From the NCBI GenBank assembly GCA_043228905.1, contig JBHGNT010000005.1:2914001-2978000 (forward strand): DNA of 64,000 bases, given 5' to 3'. Of the stretch, positions 34,659-45,800 are shown piece after piece. Numbering within the stretch: the stretch's first letter is position 1; each line of letters opens with the position of its first letter. This DNA is from Azolla caroliniana (lineage: Eukaryota; Polypodiophyta). Under the pieces are notes generated by a model, which ran no database searches, was not told the origin of the DNA, and was given only the letters and a program-made list of their open reading frames with translations. A program made the translations under genes and the position numbers.

Positions 34659-37406
34659 TAGGTTGTCCAATTTAAGAGGGGTAAATATTATGTTCTCTCA
34701 AGTGTCCACGGTATTTCAGGTAACAATGCCAACTATGCAGTTCAACCATTTTCAGAATTGGTATGGTATGTTTTCGACTCTTAATATACTTATAAGACCT
34801 CGTTTTGTACCATCAAAATGGCAGCCATTATTTTTATGAAGTTCCGGATAATGGTAGACTGTTTTTAGTGGAGGAGGAGGCTCCAATTATGTCTTCTACA
34901 AATCAGTTACCAATGCGAGTAATTGCTCGATTAGATAAAAACATCTTTATAGATCCTAATCCCTTAATTGCTAAATATTCATCTCATATTTGGGTTTTAC
35001 CATCTAGGCCAATTGCTTATTTGCATTGGGATCCGTCTGATTATGGTTGGAAGCTGTCTAGATCCGACACTTCGCAAACGAAGGTCCTCCCATTCTTCAC
35101 ATATTCTGTGGCGTTTGGACTTAGGAATTTTCTTTTGAATTAGAGTGAATCGGTACCTACGGGGAAAAAATATTGGGACGAAGGTAATGTGTCATCCTCA
35201 CATATGTTGAAGTTCTGGAAACAATTTTGGCCACTTAAGTGTATGAATAAGGTATTACATTTTCGATGGTTGATGATTCATTATGCCTTGCCAATAGGAG
35301 GTTTATTGAAGGGAACAATGCCTAATAGATCATGTGTTATGTGTGGGTTTGCAGTTGAGACATTGCATCATGTTTTTTGGGAATGTGTTGCGGCCAAAAG
35401 TTTTTGGTTTCGAATTCTTAGGTTATTAGGTCGAAAGTATAGGTCAGCCATTTTCACGTGGGGTGTAGTATTCTAGGGAACGTTGGATCAGCAAAAGGCT
35501 TTTTATCATTATCATAATTCTTCATTGACTTTACAGGTAAAAAGTTTTCAGGTGTACTCTATTTCAACCTCTATACCGGGAATCAAGTTCTTCTCGCAGT
35601 GTTATGTGTGGCAGATTGTTTCCTCTTTGGCCCTATGGGTTTTGTGGAAAGCGAGATGTTCCAAACTATACAACGATGAACAAATTCATGTTGTGGATCA
35701 GGTTAAGACCTTTTGGGAATTAGTGATACATACAGTAAAAGGTGAGTATGATAGTTATAAGGGTTATGGAAATAAAGCTAATCGGAAAAGAAGAAGAATT
35801 CGTAGAGTTTGGGCAACTATTCCTATTTTGTTGGATGTAGGTGATAATGTTAAGTGGAATTACGTTCCACCTCGTTGGTTGTTTCTGCCACCAGCACCGT
35901 TCTCAGTGTAGACAACATGGAATTTGGTGAAAATGGCGAGAGGGTTGTTGTGGAATTATTTTGAAGCATATTTAGTTATTGTAACTTTTAGAATGATGAA
36001 TGAAGACGGGGACGGAGGCAAATACAAATTTTCATGATGATCTGAGGAGTGTGTATATACAGGAAAGTACTAAAAATGGAGAGGATTTTGATGGAAAATG
36101 GCGAGATGCTTTGATGTGGAAGTTTTTTTGAAGCAGACTTATTTATTTTCAGTTTTTAGAATGATGAGTGAAGATGGTGGCGGAGGTAGAAGCAAGGTTT
36201 CATGAGGGTTTGAGGAGAGTGGATTCATTCTGGTCTTCTTTTTGTAGGTACAGAACTCGGGCGATGAATGGCAAGATGGTTGTAGTGGAAAACGAAACTG
36301 ATTTATTTTGAAAGGATGAGTGAAGATGGTGGCGGAGGCGGAAGCAAGGTTTCATGAGGGTTTGAGGAGAATGGATTCATTCTAGTTTTTGTAGGTACAG
36401 GAATTGGGTGATGAATGGCAAGATGGTTGTAGTGGAAAATGAAGCTAATTTAATTTTGGAAGGATGAGTGAAGATGGTGGTGGAGGTAGAAGCAAGGTTT
36501 CATGAGGGTTTCAGGAGAGTGGATTCATTCTGGTTTTTGTAGGTATAGGACTCGAGTGATGAATGGCAAGAGGATCTTGATGCAAAATGGAGAGATAGTT
36601 GATGTGGAAATTTTTGAAGCAGTCTTATTTACTTTCAATTTTCAGAATGATGAGTGAAGATGGTGGTGGAGGTAGAAGCAAGGTTTTATGAGGGTGAGGA
36701 GAGTGGATTAATTATGTTTTGTGTATGTACATGAAATTGTTGAAAATAGAGAGATACAAGACTCAGGCAATGACTAGCAAGATTGATGTTGTGGAAAAGG
36801 AAGTTGATTTATTTTTGAAAGGATGAGTGAGGATGTTGTCGAGGGTTGAAGCAAAATGTCATGAGTGGATGAGGACAACTAATTTTTTCTTTGTTGTCTA
36901 TACAGGAATTTCATGGAAAATGGAGAGATGGCTGATGTGGAAATATTTTGAAGCACATTTATTTGTTTTTAGTTTATACAACGATGAGCGAAGATGGTGG
37001 CGGAGGCAGAAGCAAATTTGCATGAGAGTCTAAGGAGATTGGATTGAGTAGAGAACCAGTATTTTCATATGGTATGTTCATCTAGATCATTTGGATATGA
37101 TGAACTCTTACATGTAGCAACGATTAAGGAATCATTGTGAAAGAAGATATATCACTACATGTTGAATACAATGGAATTGATGTTAGGGGCTTTGGCATGG
37201 CATCAACATTACTTGGTGATATGGACGCTGGTAGGGCAACAATATTACTTAGGGAGAAGTTCACCGATATTATCTTTTATCTTGCCTTTATCTTTATCTA
37301 GAAAGATTGGTTACACCATATTCATTGTAATGTTGGATTATCTTGTATCTTGCCTTTGGCTACTTTAATCTTAATACTAATGGAGGATAATTTTTATGGA
37401 AAAAAA
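34659..37406 (+). mobile_element. Nested, 5'-truncated LINE inserted into the host LINE
   Basis: A 2748-bp insert bounded by the 15-bp duplication and ending in a poly(A) run (37400-37408). It carries the end of ORF2 in two main frames (34805-35143, then 35189-35911). A zinc-binding RVT domain reads FRWLMIHYALPIGGLL, CVMCGFAVETLHHVFWEC and AAKSFWF, followed by the C-terminal SLALWVLWKARCSKLYND and VKWNYVPPRWLF. It belongs to the same general lineage as the minus-strand LINE at 9936. Its 3' untranslated region contains seven copies of a tandem repeat. Confidence 0.9.
35995..37020 (+). repeat. Seven-copy tandem repeat in the LINE 3' UTR (148-186 bp units)
   Basis: The core GATGAGTGAAGATGGTGGCG (with variants) starts at about 35995, 36163, 36315, 36463, 36649, 36822 and 36983. 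Each is followed by GAGG..GAAGCAA and CATGAG. The copies share surrounding sequence such as GGCAAGATGGTTG and TGATGTGGAA, so the whole 150-185 bp unit is repeated. Confidence 0.88.
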
Positions 37407-37421
37407 AAGTTCGTAAAGGAA
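37407..37421 (+). repeat. Right target-site duplication of the nested LINE
   Basis: Exact copy of 34644-34658, directly after the poly(A) run of the inserted LINE. Confidence 0.9.
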
Positions 37422-38830
37422 GGTGTTGAAGAAGTTGCAATTAGGGATGTTGTCATTATGTTTTTGCTATATGTGAATGATGCTTTTTGCAAATACTTTA
37501 GGAGATGCGCAAAATCTTATGAATGCATTGATTTGCATGCATACTAAATTAAGTGCCAATAGCTCTAAAACAAAGATTATGCTTGTGAAGACCCAAAAAA
37601 AAACAGACAAGTCATGCATTATGTACAATAATGAGCCACTTGAATGTGTGGAAAGCTTTGAATATCATGGCCTTGAAGTTCCTTCAAATCATAGATGGAA
37701 TGAATGTGCTACACTCCGTATAGAGGCAGGAAACCGAGCATATTACGCATTTGACAACACATGCAATAGTGGAGATATTAAGTGTTGGGTCCTCAAGAAA
37801 TACCTTTTTGACACTTTGGTGACACAGGTGCTTTTCTATGGGGTGGAAGTATGGGGTGATAACATCCCTAAATCTACTTGGAAAGAGTTTGAAAATGTCC
37901 AAAAAGTGTTGGGTCCTCAAGAAATACCTTTTTGACACTTTCGACACTGGTGCTTTTCTATGGGGTGGAAGTATGGGGTGATAGCATCCCTAAATCTACT
38001 TGGAAAGAGTTTGAAAATGTCCAAAAACATTTTTTTACAAAGTTTCTACAAGTTAAGAAACAAACGTCATACATCCTCCTCCTTGAGACATGATCACTTT
38101 CCATTGAGATTATGGCCATGGAAAGGGTTGTTGAATACATGCTTAAGGTTCAAAAAAGTCTCTCACATCGACTTCCTGGAATCGCATGGGAAGCAAGCAA
38201 AAAGATCCTAAAGACGCATAAAAGCAAAATTTTGTGTTCCGGTTGGATGCAAGATATGACAAAGTGGTTTGGTTGATGGGATGCAACACATTTGCTTCAT
38301 GATGCATCACTAGATTCCTCTATAAATGAGGCCTTTTTGCAATACCAATGTATCATGACATACGAAAAATGTGGAGGCTCACGCTTTACACATTATACTA
38401 CACATGTTGCACCTAACTACAAAACCATATTCTTCATGAAACGGGGAAATCGTACACATCGATATATGTTAAAGCCCATCCCATTGGCTTCTATTCGAAC
38501 CATTGTTTCCATGCGACTTAGCTTACATGCATTGCGATGTGAGTCAGGGTGTTAGGGCACATGCTAAGAGTGGTCCACTATGCTCGCTTTGCCCTAAACA
38601 AGTTTGAGAATCTGAGTATCACACTTTGATACAATGCTCTCTCCGCCTTTAATCATATTTAACCATGCTTTCCACTCATCTTCGACCAAGCCCAATCCTT
38701 ACATGAATTTCGGTCACAACCACAATGTGCACTCTTGATTGCAACATTCATTGGTAAAGTTCTTGAACATTAAGAGTTGTTATTCACTTTCACATGTATC
38801 ACGTGAAATGAAATATTTTTGGTCTCATAG
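37422..38830 (+). mobile_element. LINE, 3' half (RT C-terminal part to tail)
   Basis: Continues the host LINE of 32890-34658. It reads GVEEVAIRDVVIMFLLYVNDAF (the YVDD box is YVND here), then QNLMNALICMHTKLSANSSKTK, CVESFEYHGLEVPSNHRWNE and YYAFDNTCNSGDIKCW. Near 38575-38640 a zinc-finger trace reads CSLC followed, in another frame, by ESEYHTLIQCS. The 3' part matches the minus-strand fragment at 4150-4620. It ends near a long (CT)n(CA)n tract. Confidence 0.85.
37782..38040 (+). repeat. 134-bp tandem duplication inside the LINE
   Basis: GTGTTGGGTCCTCAAG starts at 37782 and again at 37916. Both copies continue through TCTATGGGGTGGAAGTATGG and GAAAATGTCC. Copy 2 lacks a few bases, which shifts the frame. 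Confidence 0.92.
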
Positions 38831-38858
38831 GTCATATTTGACCTCTAAAGACAATAAT

Positions 38859-38861
<3 letters not shown>

Positions 38862-38920
<59 letters not shown>
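38862..38920. repeat. Compound microsatellite (TC)n(AC)n
   Basis: About 21 TC units followed by about 9 AC units at the 3' end of the LINE. Confidence 0.97.
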
Positions 38921-38921
<1 letters not shown>

Positions 38922-41900
38922 TTACATTGTCTCCACATGTCAATGCGAATTTCCATGTTGGTTAAGTATATAATAGGTACTTAACAAAGTGCATACATGG
39001 AAATTTGGATTTGTATATAGCATGTCACATGACCTATATAAAGAATCCCTTACATTTACAGATTTCATTAATAAAACTTCTTTTCCTATTCACAGTGTGG
39101 ATACTTACTTCAAATGGTACTATCCTGTTTGAAAAGATGTGTAAAACAAGGGTTTTTAAATCCCTTATGTTGAAATCATGTGTCGTGGTTACATGTTCCT
39201 CAATATACACACTTACTCGTGTAACAATGACAACAACAATATAGTAGTAGGAACAATAAAAAGATATAATGTGACAAAATAAAGCACAACAAAAGCATCA
39301 CCCTTACAATATTATAGAGTGAACTCATATATATGTAGATATATACACAAATAAATACACCTAATTGTGGATATACATACACAACTTGCCATTCTATCAA
39401 TTGTGATTACATAGTGGGTTAGAATATGCATTTCGAAGCAGTCATACATTTGAAAAAATGCTAACTATAACACATTACTAATTGTATTTTCTAACTATAT
39501 TAGTATCGTAAGGATATAATTCAAATAAATCATACCTTATTCATACATTTTAGGATAACGTATTTGTGTAGTTTGCAAGCATCTTTTAGTACTATCATCC
39601 ATGCAACCGGGTGTCATAAACTAGAATCTAGGGTCTTTGTTTTTTTTTCCAAAAAAAATCTCCTTCCATTAGTTATAAACTTTTACAGATGAGGGTGTTA
39701 TAGACAATTCCCTGTAGGAACACGATATTTCCATCTTATTTGGATGCCCACTGATTCAAGAAAGGGAGAGGATGACCATTGTTGGATGAGGACTCTAGGG
39801 TCTTTGTTTACCATAGTTTTCACTTAATTCGAAAATGTTAGTTGGAAAATATTGGGTCAAATTATTTAACCTATGACAATTGTTCTTAGGAATAATCATT
39901 GCCAAATTGGCTTCCCTTGCCAAAAGATTGTTAGAATAATCATTAATACTTGCACCCCTAGCATATTAACCATGATACATTAAATTGTTGGACAAACATA
40001 AAACATGATTCTTGTCTTAACTAAATTCATGTAGCAAGAGGAATTCTATACAATGAGAAAGTAAGAAAATGAATGAAAGTTTAGTTGTTTCTCCTATAGT
40101 GGAGTTTTAAAACCTTGAACAAATATACGATCATGCCACCATCATAATAAGAAGCAATGTACCAATAAAAAGTAATGAATTGCATTGTTAATTCATTCCT
40201 TTGGCAACATCTTCACTAGATAATACGTATGAAAATATTATCTAACAATGTGTGTGTGTGTGGTTGAAATGTCTTAACAATTTTATATAATTGAGAAGAT
40301 AAGTGTTGTATGAACATTTGTTATGCTATTTAGTATTGTATCATAGATAAATGTTTCCTAGGGATACTACAAACTCTCAACACAATTATGAAATATGACA
40401 AAGTTTTTTTTTTCCAAAAAACAAAGACAGTTTACCTAAGGGAATCAAAGAAATAGAGAATTTTTTGCTTATGAACGTGACATTGATATATTATTTAGAT
40501 TGTACAATACATTGGCTATTTTAGGCCTTCTCCTTACAACTTCTCCTTAGTAGGACTACAAAACAATTATGCAAGTCCAAGAGACTTGTGCTGAGTTTGA
40601 GATGGTAAGGCTTTTTCCACTTCCCAATAAGTAGCTACCTAGTAATAGTAATTCATACCTAAGGAAGTGTTCCATGGTTGGTGAAGCAAAACTTCGTCGT
40701 TCATCAATATATATATGTAAGACACGGAGTTGAACACGAAGTTAAAAATTTTGTTACATTCTTCATGAATCTTTTGTCTAAAACATGTTCTAGTAAATAT
40801 TTTAATGTCCAATACTATGACGATGTATTACACCCTCTACATTAAAGTTTCTAGAATGGACATTCAATTTCATAAAAAATGGACTGAGATTCAAGTTAGA
40901 ACATAAAAATCATGCTTGATAAAGATCATTATGGTCCACCAAAAAAACTAAAATGCATTGCAAAGAAAACATAGTAGGGTGTGTGTCTCTATTCACAATG
41001 AACTCACAGGAATTCATCACCATTTTAGCATGTTCCGTTTCATAAATATTTCTTCATTTTCATGTAATATCTCATTTATAGATATAGTTTCAAATATAGT
41101 TGTGATTGATATTGACCAACTTGACGACTCAAAATATGTTAACTTGAAGATACAATTTTTGCCACGGAAAATTCATTAGAGCAAGCTAAACAATGGCCAC
41201 TTGGCTTTTCCCAACACTTTACTTACTACATGTGAGTAACATCTAACCAATGAGCTTGAACATTAAAGATAAATATAGACATTGAGATGAAATAATAAAT
41301 GGAAGACGCCTGACGAACAATACAATTTTTTGCAAGCGTTATGGCTTAGTTTCATTAGCATCGTGGTTGAGCAAAAGTGCTAAAAAATGGAGTTATTGTG
41401 TATTTGGTGGAATGCTCAAACCAATTAGATTGCCCTATGGAGAAGTTTTAGAAGAGAGAAATCAACTAGTATCACATAGAATATGAGGAGATAGAAAATA
41501 GTTATGTATGTACATGGACATTGTAAAAACACTCAACTATATTTAATAAAACAACATTCAACTATAAGTTGAAGTTGTAACTTAGAGGCTGCTTACATGG
41601 AAGACACTTAGACAAGGAGAGACAAAGAAAAACTACACCAAGTGGCACTGCCAAAAAGGAAACTTAGTTTTTAATGGAGGAAAAACGTGTAACACCTTAC
41701 TACTACATCCAGTTGCAAATTGCAATGGCCGAAAAAGAAGCACACCCACTTAGTAAGAGAAGGATCCATATCTATTATGCATAGTGGCACTACTGAAAAA
41801 GCTCAACTATTCTATACAAATGTGTCTTGTCTATGTTACTCGACGGGAAAAATGTGTAGGTCAAGTGGGGCTGACTATAGGTGTTGCCATAAGGCTCTAG

Positions 41901-42220
41901 GTACAAAGTATGCACAAGCCAAAGAGATGCTCATTGCATGGCAGTGACCAAATCATTACAAATTTTCATCAAGGGGTCATTACACTAATTTCAAAGGGCC
42001 ATGACTCTAATTCATCAAAACTTCAAGAAAAACAAAGCAGTAATTTTTTCAGGGGTAGGTGTCACAATAACTCAACAAAACCTCAACAAAACAAAAAAAC
42101 AAACAGACAGAAAGCCATTCAAGAGCTCTGAAAAGTTCCTGCTCTTCTGCTTTTCATTTTTTTATTTTATGAAAACTTAATAGTAACAAAATAAACAAGC
42201 TGTTTTTTTTAATTTTACTA
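38921..42220. other. Gene-free stretch
   Basis: No supportable coding sequence. A segment at about 39630-39730 (TTTTTTTTCCAAAAAAAA... ACAGATGAG) resembles 53815-53905. Read on the minus strand both look like the A-rich 3' tails of LINEs of one family. Confidence 0.4.
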
Positions 42221-42230
42221 TTGGTCTGTC

Positions 42231-42583
42231 ACGTGCGAGGCACATGTATCCAGGTCAGCAACGTCAAGCGCCACGTCATCGGGGACTGGCCCGGCGTTAA
42301 AGTACACGTGTCCTGCACAAATAGATACTGAGATACTCCACATTTTTGGTTCTCCTGCCAGCGTGGCGTCAGTCCCGGCGAGATGCGGCAGACAGGACAT
42401 GGGAGCCACGTCAGCGGTGGACCGTCCACGTCACGGGCTGACTCCCACTTTCCTGCATCTGGAGGGCCACGTCAGCGAGGGAACGTTGGGCAAACCACCT
42501 AGGAGAAGGGATGACGTGGCGGGGAGGGCGGGGAGGAGATTGACACGTGGCTTCCACGTCGGAGGGTTGGGGCACTGACGTGG
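42231..42583 (+). promoter_or_regulatory. Promoter with a dense cluster of ACGT-core motifs
   Basis: Within about 350 bp there are 12 ACGT cores. Six are the exact octamer CCACGTCA or its complement TGACGTGG (42271, 42406, 42426, 42467, 42512, 42576), and two more are CACGTG G-boxes (about 42230 and 42305). The block is markedly GC-rich against AT-rich flanks and ends just upstream of the STICHEL-like gene. Plant bZIP factors bind ACGT cores; TGACGTGG in particular is known from unfolded-protein-response promoters and ABRE-like elements. A TATA-like TATTTAAC follows at about 42638. Confidence 0.7.
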
Positions 42584-42840
42584 CATCCACCGTCGCTCTC
42601 TCTTTCTTTCTTTTTCACTCAAATTCTCACTTCTTCTATTTAACTCGTGTTTTTCTCTGCTTTTCCTGGTCACTGTCAATTAAAATATTTTTCTTTCTGT
42701 CTTTCTGTCTGATCGATCAGTCGTTCGCCATATCCTCTTTTGGAGCTGTTTAGCTGCACGATCTACAGTCTCTTCTTCTGCACAAAACAGGGAGTTAAAG
42801 TCCATTAATAAAAAAGGCTTCTCTTCTTGCCCCCCTCGTC

Positions 42841-45800
42841 ATGCGCTCAGCCTCCTCGGTAACTACTCCCTCCTTTCCTTCCTTCTTTACTCCATTAATT
42901 TGTTTTAAGGTTTTTCTTCAGTTCATTCTTCCTCTTCTTCTTTCTTCTTTCGTCATCTTCATCTTCATCTTCATTTTCTTCTTATTCTTTCTCCTTTATT
43001 CTTTGTTCATCTCCATCTCCATCTCCATCTCCATCTCATCTTCATTGCCAGCTTTGTCTTCATCATCACCGTCACAATTATGGTCTGCATTTTCTTCATC
43101 AATTTTCGTCGTCATCCACTTTTTCTTCTTTCTCTGTAATTTCTAGTTCTTATTTATCTCGAATGCAGCTTCTTCTTACGCGACTCTATTGCTATCATTA
43201 TCTAGACATGGACAGGTTCTGAAGGATTTTTCTCTCTCAAAAGTTAGTAAAATCTTCAGAAGTAATCTTCTTCCTCAAGGTAACATCTTCTTCTTCTGTG
43301 AATCCACTTCTGGCTGCCTAGATTGTAGAAACGTTCAAATTGATTTCATCTCTAGGATAAGTGTCTGCTATGTGAATTTCTGCTGGAAATCTAGAAAAAA
43401 TTCTGTAATTTCAAAATTATGTTTTCTGTCATCTCTGCTGGAAATCTAGAAAAATTTCTCGGATGAGCATTTCGATCCATTCTCTATAATGCATCTTCTC
43501 GACGACCAGTCTAAAACTAGAGCTAAGCCTGAAACATGTTTCCTTTTCTTCAATGGGATTTTTAGGCTGTGATATATCTCTTTGTATGCACCTGGTTTTT
43601 TCTGATAGAAAATCTAGGGCGTCCTTATCTCGTAAGAAGCATGTGGATGTCATATTTTGCATAAATGATGCATAATGAGCGGATTATAGTGTGACTTTTG
43701 CCGTCCCTTCTCTGTCTTTTTTCTGTCTTTTTTCTGATTGAAATCTAAGCTATTCCTCTGATAAAAAACCTACTTTGCATTATTAATGTACGATGAGCAG
43801 TTTCTCATCTTTCCATGTTGGATATTTGTTCAGCCATGTTCTCTTTGTTTCTTTCATCTGTCTTGCCTCTCCGTTTTCTTTCAGTGATGGTAGTGAAAAC
43901 TACTGGCTGAAAGAATTCTCAGGTCTCCACTAGTTCATTCTCATTCATTGCAAGAAATACCTTCACTGACAAATTGTTTTTATCTGAACCGTGACTTGCA
44001 TTACTTGCAGAATGGAAGAAGAATGGAAAACATAGATAAAGCTCCCTCATGTGGTTACTCTCTTGTTAGGGAGATATCTTCCCTGAAGATGACTTCATCT
44101 CTGAGAGATGTATCAATGATTTGTCCAGTAACGTCTATGCAAAAGCACAGAGAAACAGAGATGGATGTATATGAACAGAAATTCTTCTCGTCTCCACCTA
44201 ACTCTATAGACTGCAAAAGCTTTGAGAGAAGAATGGAGTCTGTAGAAATGGAGAATAAAAGACCAGGTAATGATGCTGTAAGATATGTTGTGGATGAAAA
44301 AGAAGACGAGAATAGAATGAAACATGATTCACAAATCAATGGAAAATATTCTCCTCCTACTTTGTATAATTGGGATCCAGAGATGAAGTCATCTTATGCA
44401 TTTTCTTCTCTTAAGAAGCATCATCCCAAAATGCGAGAAGGATATTACTTGCTATCAGGCACTCGTGGAAAACAACAAGAAGAATTAACGTCAGATAGAC
44501 ATTCAGAAAGTGGTAATGCACCTTGTGAATGTGTGAGTAAATCTAAGCCAACACATAGAAATACAAGGAGGAATAAGACACAAAAAGGAAGAAAATCTTA
44601 TACAATTTCTCCTTCTTATGATCACACCATGGACATTCAAGACAAATGCAATTGGAGATCATCGGAGTTAGAAATGGGAAGTGCAGAGTTAGGCAACTTT
44701 GAGCTCGAAATCTCTGAACTGCCCCAAAATGGCTGTAATGGATCGTGGAATTTAAATAAGATCCAGGGTAAGGCAAAAAGGCAGTTAGATATGGCAAACC
44801 AAAATAGTAGCTATGGGACCATAGATAGCTACGGGACGTCAGATACTCATATTAGAGAGCTTGATAAGGTATTTCCTCGAGATCAATGGAGTTCCTCTCA
44901 AGAATCCACTCCTATCACAACTTCAGACTTTTCTGAAACCTCATTTAACACGGAATTAGAAAGCCTTCCTTTACTTGAACAAAGTCTCCACTCAAGCCCA
45001 AGTGAAACATATAGAAATACAGGACATAATAAAGAAACTCTTGAGTTCCCTAGAGATCTACATGATGCTAACAACCTTAGTTTAAGCCAGAAGTATATGC
45101 CAAAATGCTTTGAGGATATTGTGGGGCAAAACTTAATTATCCAATCCCTATCTAATGCTTTGTCAAAAGAGAAGGTTGCACCTGTATATATCTTCTATGG
45201 TCCTCGAGGCACAGGTAAAACATCATGTGCAAAAGTCTTTGCCATGGCCTTAAATTGCACCTCAGATGAAACAAAGCCGTGTGGTTCTTGTGTAGAATGC
45301 TTAAAACAAAAGTTTGGGAAGGCTTCTACTACAAAGGAATTCCATGCAGAGGTCTTAAAAGGTAAAAAAGGTTGCATGAAATTGTTGAAGCATATGAGTA
45401 CACAGAATTTCTGGAAATACAGTGTTTTTATCATTGATGAATGTCATACTCTCTCTAGTGAAGCATGGGATTATTTCATGAAAGCAATAGAAGATGTGCC
45501 GCGAAATATTGTGTTTATTCTATCTACGAGCAGTTTGGATCAGATACCCGATGCAGTGATCTCAAGGTGTCAGAAGTTCATTTTCTCCAAGATAAAGGAA
45601 AGTGAAATCATAAACAGATTGAAATTGATTGCCATTCAAGAAGGCTTGGAAGTTGATGTAGATGCATTGAGCTTGATTGCATCAACATGTGATGGGTCAT
45701 TACGAGATGCAGAAACAATTCTTGATCAGCTCAGCCTTTTGGGTCACAAAATAACTTTGACTATGGCACAAGAACTGGTAAGTTAATTCATACTTTAGAA

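Noticed and set aside
35189-35911. Zinc-finger host gene
   Set aside because: The CxxC...H...C pattern and C-terminal sequence are those of LINE ORF2 zinc-binding domains.
42841-43146. 101-residue open frame in the STICHEL-like leader
   Set aside because: After the first six codons it is a translation of CT-rich intron sequence with a good donor at 42859.
43948-44010. Open frame upstream of the STICHEL-like exon
   Set aside because: It begins at TTG, not ATG, and lies before a good splice acceptor at 44010, so it is intron sequence.
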